64,000 nucleotides of DNA, from contig NMRA01000113.1 in NCBI GenBank assembly GCA_002633005.1, forward strand, positions 402,441 to 466,440, read 5' to 3'. The position numbers and the translations under genes were made by a program. Position 1 is the stretch's first letter. Each line of letters starts with the position of its first letter. The notes under the pieces were generated by a model. That model searched no databases and was not told the DNA's origin. It worked only from the letters and a program-made list of their open reading frames with translations. Positions 34,951 to 48,364 of the stretch are shown in pieces. The stretch is from Phoronis australis. Its lineage: Eukaryota > Phoronida > Phoronidae.

Positions 34951-37900
34951 CTGCCAGGATTGCATAAATGTAAATTTCTCAATTTTTAAATGACTAGCGC
35001 TGTATTCCGTAGTAATTTTTAAAGTTTAGCAGTGTTGTTCACTCTGGTGCATGAAACCAGGCCATTTGCAATGCGCAGGGTGAGTGGGCACGTATCAACC
35101 CTCTGCCTAAGTCTTGGTATTAAAGTGTTCTATAGAGATTTAGGTTCGAGGTTAGAAGTGTGTTGTTTGCCAGCAAAACATAATACCAAGGGAAACAATC
35201 TCTTGATTGAATGTTTATAAACATTGCTATTTCCACTAGAGACAAAGGTTATCCAAGATGTCTATATTGATGTATTGTGACTGTTAAGTTATTTATTTTT
35301 CATATCCACTAAACACTGTTTTGTGTGAAGCTGTAAGCACCTCTAACATGGCTCTAGTAAACATTTAAATTTTCTGTCACATGGCTTCAGTGATGTCTCT
35401 TAGATTCCTGTTATTGGAGCTGGCTTTTACGCACAAGATGGTGTTTCATGTTGCAAAATAGTACTAAAGAATGTCTGACATCCCATCAACAGTGACTCTG
35501 TAATAATGTTTGTTTATGCAACATTAACTTGCTATCAAGACATCAATGCTTTGTGAATTTTATTATGAGGTTACATGATAATGTAGTTGTCTAGTGAATT
35601 TCCATTGTAGCTGTGCTTGAACTAGGTGTGCTTTATCATAAAGTAAGTGAATGAACAATCCTAGTTTGGAGTAGTTGTAGTTTTATGACTTGGTCGAAAC
35701 ATATTAAATTTGAACAGATGTGAAATGTTAGCAGTATGTGTGGTGTGCTCTTAGTAACTGAAACAAAATGTAATCAGCAATTCTGTGTGTCTTTGTAGCT
35801 GAATACTTAATTGCTATGTAGTACTTGTAGAATGTTTATGGAAATGAGCTAGAAAAGACCTTTAGTGCCATTTTGTGCAATTTTATCTAGTTGTAGTGGT
35901 ATTACTGCTGTTGTTAATGCTTGTTACTCATACCACATCCTTTAGTCATTATAATAGGTGTTTAAGGCCTGTGAACACCAGCTGTCAGTGAAATCAACGC
36001 AGAACAATCCATCAGTTGAGATGGCCGTAATCACTGCTAGTCAATATGTTAATGAACTGGTGTCAAATAGTGAGAGTTTTTTTATCATTTTGTGATATTG
36101 CAAACAAAACCAGCCCATCACACTACAGTCAGTGGAAGCCATTGGGACTTTCTACTTCACGCTCAGGTCTGTGGTGCTAATGCAGCTAAAAGGGAAAAAA
36201 TGAGCATTTATTTTCTTGATTTGGGTAGTTAAATTCTCTTTTGCAATGTGCAATGCTACTAAGTAGAATTAAAGGATGTGGTCTTGGCATGATGTTCACA
36301 AGGGTGTTAAAACTTGATCACCATGGGATGTGCATCACTACTTCATGAATTTTCTCCTGTAGGACCACCTCACCTATAGGCCCACCTCGTCTCTAGGACT
36401 GCATGAAATTTGTGGTAATACATTATTCCTGTACTTCTTTACATGTTTGTATGACCTCTTGTGACGTTAGTGTCTGTGAGTATAATTTCTCCCTTTTAGG
36501 CTGGTTTTCTTCAGTGCGAGAATGTATGATATATGCAGCTTAATTTGGTTAAGCTTGGTCAAACTTAAAGGCCCATCACCTTATTTGTTATTCATTTCCG
36601 AGCTTGGATTCCATTGTGTGCTTGCTAGAAAAAGCGTGGAACCTTAATTAACGAAGGCCTGTAAAGCTTGAATTGTATTGGTGTGCATATTGTTGTTCAA
36701 ACTTGAATAAGGTTGAATAAGCGATTACATACTTCTTTCATCCTAGAATGTAATTATTTGGTGGCTTACTGGCTAACAAGGACTTGTTTTGGGGTAACTA
36801 TTATGGTGCTTTTTTGTTATCATGTTTTATAATTATATTGATAAGATGTCATATCATGCTGTTGTGTTTGTTGTGGATTCTACCTTCATTTGACTATGTT
36901 TGTGTTATTTGCGATTATTTTGTTGTAAAGTAATAATGTAAGGCAAGTCTGCTCGATTCATTGTATTTGAAGATATAATAAATGTAATGATGGGTTAGTG
37001 ATATATTTTGATGCTAACTCGTGAAAAATGGCTCATTTATTGGATGTTCCATTCGCGTACCACATACGTGGGTATTTAACCCCAAGCGCAGGTTTTTTGA
37101 AATTTGTTTACTCAGTATTTGGCATATTGGGACATACTGCTAAGCTGTCGGCTTCTTTTGTACTGTATGTACAGGCAGATATCCCTTGCACATGTGCAGA
37201 TCACCAACTGGGAGTTGTTCATGTTGTTTTGCCCTTTCTCATTTGTTTTAAATAGTGTTGATCTGTATCTACTGTTACATAACAGCTAAGTCAAGATTCT
37301 TGAACGCATTTTAGAAATTTGCTCCTTGGACGCATGTCATGTATAGGCACTCCATCACGTGTAGCATGGCATCATCTACAATGGCATGGGCCTGAATACG
37401 CCAATACTATAAGATACGCAAAGCATAAAAGTGGACTTCTGCTCAACATGAAGCTCACTGCATTATTTAGGGGTAATAAGGTGACTTGTACACAAGTCGA
37501 GTGTCTCACTGCATTGTTCAGGCAGGTGTTGCGCATTAAAGACTGTTACATACCAGCAAAAGAACGGCTGTTGCAAGGTGCATTGTATAGTAGTTAATAC
37601 ACAAATTTTGTTTAAACAAAATTTTTAACCATGCATTTTAGTCCACAGTGTCAAATGGTTGGCAAAGAATGTTGCCACAAACAGGCAGTGGTTATCACTG
37701 ACACACATCTCTGTTCCCTAATCCCAGACAAAAGAAGCCAGTCCTTAAGTCCACTCTTGTAATATAATCCTAATATAATATAATCGTGGTAAGCTGTTGT
37801 TTCAGTATTGCTTAGTTTTATCGCTAGTCAATAGATGGCATTGCTAGTATCAAATTAGCCTCTTTGCCGTTCCGCAATGAAAGTGTCATGTCGACGAACA

Positions 37901-39961
37901 CGTTTATGTTTTACTCGCACTAATTCCAGCTAGTCTTGAAACTGCCATCATAGCTGTGGGTTGGGAAATGTGAGGTGAATGAGTTTGCGTGTTTGCAGTT
38001 CTATACTAAATGTAGGTGCAACCAATGTCTTCAAAAGGTTGGACAGCTTACCAGTTTACATTTTAATACAGGACTTGACATATATTCAGTGGCACGTTTT
38101 TGATACTTAAAACAATTGAGGGTAAGAGTAAACGGACTTGAATAAAGGCACATTCTACCAGGTACATAGTCAACCGATAACAACATAATATAAACTGAGT
38201 GTTATTTATTAGACAAAACCCAAAACAGATGTTAAATAAAACTGCAATATTTACTGACACCCAAGCAATTTATATTTTGCAAAATAGTATGAGTAGAATT
38301 TTTTATAGTAAGTAGAGAACCTCTCAACAGCCATCAGTCTCATTGGGTTTTGTTAACCAGACTCTTCCTACGCTGATTGTACTCCTACAGCTTGAGTGGT
38401 TTGCTGAGCAAGGTAAGAGCCCAATATGGTCACCACTGAGCAAAACGAGCTGCTACTAAGTTAAAATCTGATAGTAACTTTTGTGTACCATGAAGGATTC
38501 CTAACTGATTTGTAAGTCACTGCCTGGAATTACAACATAACGTATACAAGCTTATCTAATGAATAAATTAACAAATAATAACAACGTGACTCAACATTAA
38601 GATAACTTGTACAATATGTGCAAAATGTCAAATTCTAGACGGCGACGACGAAAAAGCTAGCTAGAGACGACATGCAAGCACCATTGATATGAGCACTGCT
38701 TTTGGTCATGAGATAACACAATGAAACTATTCAGCAACACAATTGATGAAAATGTTCAAACCCATGTTTTGCTTATTCACAGAAGCATTGAGATGAAAGA
38801 AAACACATTTCCACAAAGTTAGCACAATGTAAATACTGAAGTGAAGAAGGGAACATGTACAATGTGAAATTCAAGTCAAACAGTAAGTAACAGTAGCTGT
38901 AAAGCAGCAGAATACAGCAGTTGGTTCAGGATCAGAGGACCTGCTGATTCCCTGCTGTGATGGCAGACCATCTGATTGACCACTTAATTGCAAATCGTTT
39001 TAACTCATTGGAAAATACCAAAATACTAGTATAGCAACATATGACTAGCAATGTCAAGTTCCACGTGAAAAAATGTAAGCAGTAAACTTATATATGTAAA
39101 AGTTTAGTGTGCAGTTTGATTTGATGAAGAAATGTTACTGGACTAGTCATCACCATGATGGATTTTTTCCATGAATTTGGGAAAAGTTCTACATACAGCC
39201 TACCAAGTATACATTGTCATTTTGTTTAATAAAGAAGAACAGATTAAAATAACCCATTCTTGACTCTACCTAATAAGGAGCGTGGAGCCTGCTTTTGAGT
39301 AATCAATTATATGAAAACCAGGCACTAATACACAACTTAATGGAAGTGTAAGGACATAATACTAGGACTGAAGAGAGCTGGCCACAAAATGAAGAGTACC
39401 CTCATCTGGACAGTTAAAAATTCGACACTTTGAGCACGTAATCATCCTTTGAAATCGTATTTCAAAAGTTTACTCGCCCTATATTCAAAACCAAATGAAA
39501 CATTTGAAAAACTCTTGCATTCCTCAAGGACACAGGGTCCGACATGTTACACTTAAATTTTGATTTTAAGTAATTTCATTTTGGAAAAGAAAGAGGGCAC
39601 TAAAAATAAAAAAGCAAAAAGTCCGGATTCAAATTTTCAAGACAAATGAGTAAATAAGGTGTGCACTATTCATTGACATTAAAAACAACACACTTCGCTT
39701 CTTCTGATATACTAATCAAAGAAAAACCCCAAAAGTATTGGGGAGAAATGTACTATAATGTAAACTGACAAATTAAGAGATGACGAGTTAAGCAAGGTCA
39801 CCAGTATAATAGTTTTCGGAATAAAGTGATATAAAAACTTTCACTACTGTACTGATAAGACATACTTAACTCGACTAAGAGTAGGGAAAAGCTGACATTT
39901 GATTTTAGAGATGATAATTTAGGAAACATTGTAGAAAATGCTGTTTGTGTAATGTCACCAG

Positions 39962-40098
39962 CTAGCCACTAAGAGGGTCCTCCCTACAGTGGATGGCATA
40001 GTGTAACTTGTCCCTCATCACCTCAAGACTTGAGTATTGTGGCAGCTTGATCATGAACATGCATGTCTCGACACGGATATAGCGAGTGTCAGCGGTAC
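39962..40098 (-). CDS. HECTD4: HECTD4 terminal exon with catalytic cysteine
   Basis: Encodes TADTRYIRVETCMFMIKLPQ and ends CREDPLSG with TAG at 39962-39964. The catalytic Cys codon TGC is at 40061-40063. The acceptor is tttgacag. Confidence 0.97.
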
Positions 40099-43000
40099 CT
40101 GTCAAACACAAACTGACTGTGAATGGTATGTAGACATATTGTAAACACAGGACTGACCATAAACAGTATGTAGACATATTGTAAACACTGGACTGCACTT
40201 GCAGTTTTAATGTATATAACCAACATTTTGGAGGAGACTACTAGAACATTCTTACGTCTCGTGTTCTACTCAACTATGAACTTCTGCAACTATGTGTTTT
40301 TATCAGGTAAGAATATCTTACACGATACCTTAAAATATGGCAATTTAACTGTCAAGCAGGATTGGGCCTTGTGCCCCCGTGTGCAACTTTTGTTAAAAAA
40401 GTTGAAAAACACACTTCTACAACCAACATTCTGCAAATGATGTACTTCGAAATCTACAGAGCACAGGGTAAAATTACTACTCGCCATTGAATTGTTAGTT
40501 CAAAACTCATTTTCAATATAAAAGTCATCCACATAAAATCTGGAGTACATTACATACCAGTGCCATCAGGTGGCGCTATCTTCAGTGGATACGGTGGTAC
40601 ATGGGCCGTGTCGGTGCCACCATCGCGACAGGGGCAGCTCTGGGGAATACGGTCTTGGTTACAGGCAAACTTGATGAACTTACACAGTTCTTCCTGGCTG
40701 AATGTCTCCAAAGCAGTCCAAAAGAACTGAATGTGACGATCGTTCTCAGTTAAACCAACCTGATACATTGTATGCATCTGCAAACAGCAGGTTAAAAAAG
40801 TAATCTCAACAACTGCAATCCGCAGTTTAGTATGTAAAAGCACTTGATGTACAGATCAGCTTACAGTACTTGGCAATTAATCGCCACCATAAGCAAACCC
40901 CAAACTCCGCTAAAAGGGTGCATCCCCCCAAAAAAGAAAAACATCAGAATTCAACCACCACACACCAACACATCATTGACATAACATTTTCAACAGAAAC
41001 ACTGCACAGGTCACCAGAATCACAACTTACTACTAACAGTCACTGGAACTCTTGTCATTTACAACGGGTAAATGTGCCACCGCATATTTTGGCTTTATAT
41101 GCCACCTCCCACACATTGGAACCACACGAGTTGCAACAAATGTTTATAATCTATGACTTTGTTTAATTCGGTCAATTCCTGCACCACTAACGTAAAAGGT
41201 TACTTCAGCCAAATAGTCTGAGTTTAAGATTTCTAACAAATCTCCCCATAAACAATTGAAATTCCTTCTACTAGTTCTATCCGTGCTTCATGAGATGGTG
41301 AACTTACCTTGAGGAAGTTAATGTCTACTTCTGGTCGCCCACATGTGCGCAACTCCATGTCCAGCGCAGAGTAGATACTGATCAGCTGAAGTGGAATGAT
41401 GGTTGCTAGACCGATACGGATAGCTTCGATCCTCTCGCGACACTGAAGCTCACTCATTCTCAGCTCTCGGATCACTTTCACATACTCATGCCGATTCTCC
41501 CAACTGAAACAGTTGAGATAGGGTAATATTATAATGCTGACTGCAGACATAATACAGCTCTACATTACCTACTACATTACATATTGAAGTAATGATTGAG
41601 TGAACATCCTAATAGGCTGGTATCAACAAGAGGAACAGCCTTTAAGATGACGCATAAATAGAACCAATGCTAACAATGCTATTCATTGATTTTTAAAACT
41701 TTATGCAATGCTTAACTCTAAATAGCACAATGAAATGTTTGGAAAAAATCAACAGAAAGCAACATTTTACAAAACAATAGATAAATGAGCTTTTCACCAG
41801 ACCAGTGCTCAGACAGCATGAGTGTCAGTACACAGCAGACCAGCTTGTGCATGTGTCAGTACACAGCAGACCAGCTAGTGCATGTGTCAGTACACAGCAG
41901 ACCAGCTAGAGCATGTGTAAGTACACAGCAGACCAGCTAGTGCATGTGTCAGTACACAGCAGACCAGCTAGTGCATGTGTCAGTACACAGCAGACCAGCT
42001 AGTGCATGTGTCAGTACACAGCAGACCAGCTAGTGCATGTGTCAGTACACAGCAGACCAGCTAGTGCATGTGTCAGTACACAGCAGACCAGCTAGTGCAT
42101 GTGTCAGTACACAGCAGACCAGCTAGTGCATGTGTCAGTACACAGCAGACCAGCTAGTGCATGTGTCAGTACACAGTAAAGCCGCTGCGCACATGTCAAT
42201 ACACATCAGACCAGATGGCACATGTGTCAGTACACAGCAGACCAGCTAGAGCACGTGTCAGTACACAGCAGACCAGCTAGTGCATGTGTCAGTACACAGT
42301 AAAGCCGCTGCGCACATGTCAATACACATCAGACCAGATGGCACATGTGTCAGTACACAGCAGACCAGCTAGAGCACGTGTCAGTACACAGCAGACCAGC
42401 TAGAGCATGTGTTAATACACATCAGACCAGCTGGCACACATGTCAGTACACGGCAAACCAGCCAGTGCACGTGTCAATACACAGCAGACCAACTAGCACA
42501 CGTGTCAGAGTACATACCAGACCAGTGTATTGTATCCACCTGGTATAAGTTCTACGTCCTCTCCAGTGATAGTTGTGTAGGTGAACCTAGGATAACTGTC
42601 AGCACATACAGCCTGCAGGTCACGCTCACTCTCCACCTGCAAACATGTAGCATACTGACAGTTAATATGTGCAGGGAGTAGCTTACACAATGACAAATGA
42701 GATGTGAACATGTCAAATGTATGCTAATACACCTAGTTCACCATTGCTCCCTTTGAACATTTACAGGTGACAAACAACAGAGATTAAATGTGAGAATAGT
42801 CCATCTAATCAACAATAAGAAATAAATTCTGAAACATGACTATCACAATTACAAAAATAATCTCAAATCAAAACTGCATCATGTTGGACAATGGCTAACA
42901 TATAGTTGTGCCAGATAAAAGGATAATGTACACGGATGTGAACAGACAGCTAACACACCATTTCAAACTTCTTGATGTAGTTGTAGGTGAGAACATCTGC

Positions 43001-46000
43001 CTCCTTGAGGTCAGTGATGGGGTCAAGGGTCATGAGGACAAGCGACTTCCAAAAGGTAGAGAGCAGGTTGAGGCCCAGTGGAATGTCAGCACGGATGGCA
43101 ATGCCAAGCAACTAGAGAAAATAAATGGCATGAACACCATGTGTAGTGGTACTCCATGGGTTCTTGGGTTGAGGGAGTGCATCTATGTTAAACATGATAA
43201 TACGTGTACTATGAGTATCTAGCCATTTAGACATGAACGACTGTAGCTCAAAGTCATTATAACTCTGTGGATGGCAGCAAGAACGTTAAGTTAACCACAA
43301 CTTCAGCAACTTGTCATAATAATATTGCTGCTGGAGTACCAGCACAAATAAACAATATACTCGGCTAAGAATGATCAATACTCGCAGAATGAGCTCAAGA
43401 CAGACAGTATAGGTTCGTTCAAGAGTTAACATCCAGTCTTCCTTTAAATTTCATCTACCAAGTTGCTCGCACCTGTCCAAAGAAGTGCATCAGTCTCTCC
43501 TCAGGGTAGGTCATCTTACCAGGCTTCAGTATATACTTCCCCTGGTTCCTGTGTACTGTAGAACTAGGACATGGTACCAGCACATCCAACTGACAACTCT
43601 GCAGCTCTCGTGCCACCTGCCACAGGAAGTGACGGAACGAGCCACCTGCAACGTATAACCAGTGACATCTTATAGTGTTACAAAGATGTTAAAAACAGTA
43701 CCTCGAAATATGAATACCAATAATACAAATACCAGAAAATAGCTTTACTGGGAATTAATGGTGCCTTTTTATATTTCCAGAAACCACAAAAATTCTTTTG
43801 CGAGGCACTGAAGTTAGGTTAGGAAAAATGTTACACTTGACTCTAATTGCAAAAAAACAAATAATGAATTTTTCAGACTACCCAGCTGACTCTTATAAAG
43901 TTCATGTGCTCCACAGTATGGCCACTTTTCAGTCAACTACTGCATTATACGTTCAAGCTGAACACAATTTCCACTGCATAAAGCATAGAAATGGTTCTTT
44001 TGATTATCTCCACCAAGGCACACCATTTTTTAAATCCTTGATATCTGCACTGGATCCGTACAACTGGTTGCGAACAGAGCCAAAACTGAAACATTTTTCT
44101 TCTTCGTAATACGAGTGAACTTTGGCAGTTTTCTAAGTTCTGTACGCTGCAAAACAAAGTTTGCGATCACTGAATTAAAAAAATTGTCATTAGTTCCCAT
44201 GCCACTCAAATTTAATATTCTGCTTACATCTTTGGGACACTACATAGACATTTATATATAATGTTGATTTGTTAAAAATAACTAACTTGTTCCATGGACC
44301 TCCTCTCCTGTCAGCCGTACATTGAATGAGTAGGTAGGGTCTCCACCACTGGCTATCTTTACACACAGCTGATTGGATGGTACAGCACTTAGCTGACGGA
44401 ACGCCTGGCAAAACACACTGTCTGCCACACTGGCACGGTCTCCTGAAATTGACAAAGAAACATAAGATTAGAGGCAACTAGATCAATACAACAAATAGAA
44501 CACTGACGCTAAATAAAGTGCAGCTGTGTTCACTGACAACTTGTAAACTAGAAAACAAAAATTCTGCAAATAGGTAATCTTTGCACTAATGACATACCTC
44601 ACATGCTCACATAGCCTGCATCGTGCATTGTTATTCTCCAGCACCATGTCACAATACTTACTGGACACGGGTCAACGATTTGTGGCAGATCATTTTTGCC
44701 ACAAAACTCGTTCTTAAAAACTTTTGGCAATTTTCGACCTACGTCATATTCACACCATTGCTACATGTTGTGCTTCTAACTAATGCACGCAGGAAATGGC
44801 AAATATACTTTTCTATTACTTTTATTTAATAAATGTAAAGGCAATATATATATATATATATATCATTTACTGCTCCCAGAAATCACATTAACACATTTAG
44901 ATAACAGATAAGCATTAATCATCTAGAAGAAACAATGCAAAAAAAGCATAATACCAAACACACATAGGTGTGTAATAAATACACAACTGGTAGGTCACCA
45001 GTTGCAGAAACATGGTTACACAATTCAGAATTAAAGATCTGGTATTTGTCACCAGAGGTTGAAAACTGGGCCATGTTCATGACACACATGGGACATTGAC
45101 CAAATCCTAATTTTTCTGCACAGTATATTGAGTACCTCCAATAGTCTCCAGTGGGTCCAGTATGATCTCTGGAGCAGCTTGGTCCTCTTGTCTCTCAGCA
45201 GTGGCATTGAGTACGCGATTCAGGAACACTGTCTTAGTGTCGTAGAAGATGATCTGACGCGCCTTAGACAGCAATGCACCCGTACTTCGTGTGAAAGTGA
45301 AGGCCGATCTCATATCAACGAGAGGCAGAAAGAATGTCTCCAGACTACTGTTGAGTGACTGAATCAAGGCAAAGCGAAGACGGATACTTTCAGTAGGAAT
45401 ATCTGGAACGCAACACAGAAATGACGGCCAAGATAAAACACAGTTTGGGCATCTGTACTTTATACTCGAAGACACTCGGAGAAATATGAACTTGTTATGA
45501 GTAAAGATAATTAAAATTCTGGAACAAAGTGTACCTCGTTACTAATAAATATTTACCACAAAAGCATTGTCACATGTTCAACAGAATTTGTACGCACCTT
45601 TTCGTAACAGCTTTTCATACAATTCCTTATCTGTTTCTCAGATGTCTTTGTAATTGATCACAATTTAGGTTTCTAAAGTCATCAAAGTATATTTTGTACA
45701 TTTTAAACCTTCACTTTTACAGAAGTTTTGTATTATAATTTTGCATATCACAGGGTGTAGGTTCACCTTGAAGACTCATGTAAACTTCACTGGTCAGTTC
45801 TGAAGTAGTGAGGTAGACCTCATGTGGGTGTAACCTGGAGGGTGAAATGGCCAGGTATTGACACAGACTGTTGACGTAGTGAACTAGAGCAGAGTCCTTG
45901 TCTGAAGTCCAGTGTTCACACATACGCTGAGCCTGCACTGTGTCCAAGCAACAGAATCTGTAAACAATGCAAGGATTATACTTTTTTATTAATAATAATA

Positions 46001-48318
46001 TTAATCTATCACAGTATTATTACTATTTCTGTACTAGCTCGAGTTACGGCTCACAGCGGTTAAATTGGGAAACTCAAAAATGAGACTGGCATTCGCATGG
46101 ACAAATGTACATTAAGGAAGTTTCCATCAGAAAAATTAGGGGTGGGAGGTAAGCTGAGCATGGGTGGTTAAAGTGAAAATTTGGAAACTGTGGTTGGCCA
46201 GTATGCCAAGCATGTGTGTTAACTTGGGCAAGTATGGTATTATGAACAGTTGTAGTTGGTGTTAACATTGTTGTATCTCTCTGAAACACATTACACATTA
46301 GTACTAAAACATCACCTTGCTGGACCCAAGTTTTGCAAATAAGACGATTAGAATTCAACTAACAGCAAATTTTTTGTAAGTTCTACAGCAAAACAATTTG
46401 TGATCTTTGACTCAGGTACAAAAAATCCCCAAAACTGCATTCTTCAGCATTCTTTAATAATCAAGGAAAATTTCATAGAAGTGTCCCCAACAAAGTCGGA
46501 AACATTATTTGGTAATCAAATGTTAAATGTTTTTGCAGAAAAATTCAAAACTTAATATCTTAACTAGTTTTGGTTTCAATCAATTCAAAACCAACTGAAA
46601 ATGGAAAAAACAAGGATTCAACAACTTTAAATACTATATTTATAGGTGAAGTAAGGCACAGAACAAAACAGATATTATATTTGAACAACAGCAGTCACAA
46701 AATTCCGAACAGCACCAGTGTCCTAATGAAACACACAGATGCCACTTCAATTACTTCCTGTTATTTTTCAGTCTGTGTGTGATACAGGTATCCCACATAT
46801 AACTTTTACACGAGAGTATAGTACTCAGCCATTGTCCGTAACAGTAATGACTAAAGAAAGTATTCACCTGTCAAAGTGAAAGTCATAGCCACAAGCCAGC
46901 AGCGCCCTCCACACCAGCCTGGGGTCTTGTCTACAACGGTCCAATACTGACTGCAGAAAGCCATCCAACGTGAGCACAAACTTGTCACTAGACTCCTGAA
47001 GGAGAAAACAGTCCAACAATGAAGCAGTGGTGGGGGTGTACGTACACCAGCTATAAAGCTTTAGTAGAAGTTACAGTTCTGTAGATTTATACTGATTTCC
47101 AAGCTTTTCATTTGAAGCAATACAAATTATTCAATGCGTAAACAACACGAGTCACAAGATTTTTTCTTGTGAAATTAGCACTGCACTGTTCAGTGCATCA
47201 GTACCTCATTCAGCTGAATCAAACGATGCTTTTTCGACAGGATATTTTTCAATTTTTCAATCATCTAAGAAGCAAAGTTTGGACTGCAGACAAAAGGAAA
47301 GAGTTTGCATTTAAATTAATCTAACTTTCCATTTTCAATGACTTTGATGATAATCACATAGCAGGACAGTCCTGGAAAAGTCACATCAGTCCAATGATTC
47401 ACGTCAACGCTGTCATAACTTTTTTGTTTTTCGTAGAACAAACTGCCCATCTTATCAATATCCCTCCATTTGCCTACCTTCACAACACTAGCAGCGCCAT
47501 CTGATTGTTCTTTGCTCAACTTCTCACTCACCACACATTCCTTTGACTTGCCCTTTTTACCCTGCTCCTTGACACTCTGTCTACAAAGTCCACAGTAAGT
47601 AACTCTTATTTTACTAGTCAAGATTGCCCAGTTTTCATGAGACAAACTACCATTTACTTCACTAGATTACCCAGTTTTCATGTGACAAACTACCATTTGC
47701 TAGCTGATGCTGAAGAATATTTTTCATAGATCAAGATATCAAAATGTGTTAAATATAAATACAAAAGTATGCAAATATTTTAATTCCAAAGCAAAGACAC
47801 CAGCTTTTCAATGATTTTGCACAATTTTGTAGTCTAAACTGGTGTCTATATACTTGAAAAATGAACGGTCACTGGGTTATTTGTCCTAGTATTAACATTT
47901 GACTAGAAAAAAAGAAATGCAGTGAAGCTTTATAAAAAAGTTTCTGTTAGAAGACTTACTTTCTAGGTGAAGCGTCCAGAGCCAGCTTCTCCTTTGAAGA
48001 TCTGGGAGATTTCTTTTTCTCCTTCTTTTCACTTTTATCAGTAGCTTCGGACCTAACGTAGAGGTTAAAATGACAAGTGAATACCAAAGACATACCTACA
48101 CAGCTGCCAATGGAGGAACAGCACTTTGTTTAACAATGGAAGGACATGAAAGCACCAATAGGAGGAAATATGGCAGCTCACAACAGGGAAATACAGAGAA
48201 AGAAAACTTCAAGAATTAGTCAAATCCAATTACAAAATACAAGAAGTCATTCAAACATTTCTCAGCCTCGCCCAAAAACATGGGCGAAATAAGTGTACTA
48301 CCTCTGCAATGGGAACAG

Positions 48319-48364
<46 letters not shown>

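Larger units (their letters stand above)
33644..39961. other. Convergent intergenic region and 3' UTRs of TBC1D10 and HECTD4
   Basis: No coding exon was recognised on either strand. AATAAA on the plus strand at 34033-34038 and 36977-36982 are possible TBC1D10 polyadenylation signals. TTTATT at 38205-38210 is a possible signal for HECTD4 on the minus strand. Degenerate repeats occupy about 34100-34950. Confidence 0.6.

Noticed and set aside
42345-42681. Repetitive open frames over the minisatellite
   Set aside because: They arise because the 31-bp unit is open in some frames. They are intronic on the HECTD4 strand.
43798-44109. 103-codon plus-strand frame in a HECTD4 intron
   Set aside because: No similarity, no splice sites, and the minus strand of the same stretch is open too, as expected of chance.
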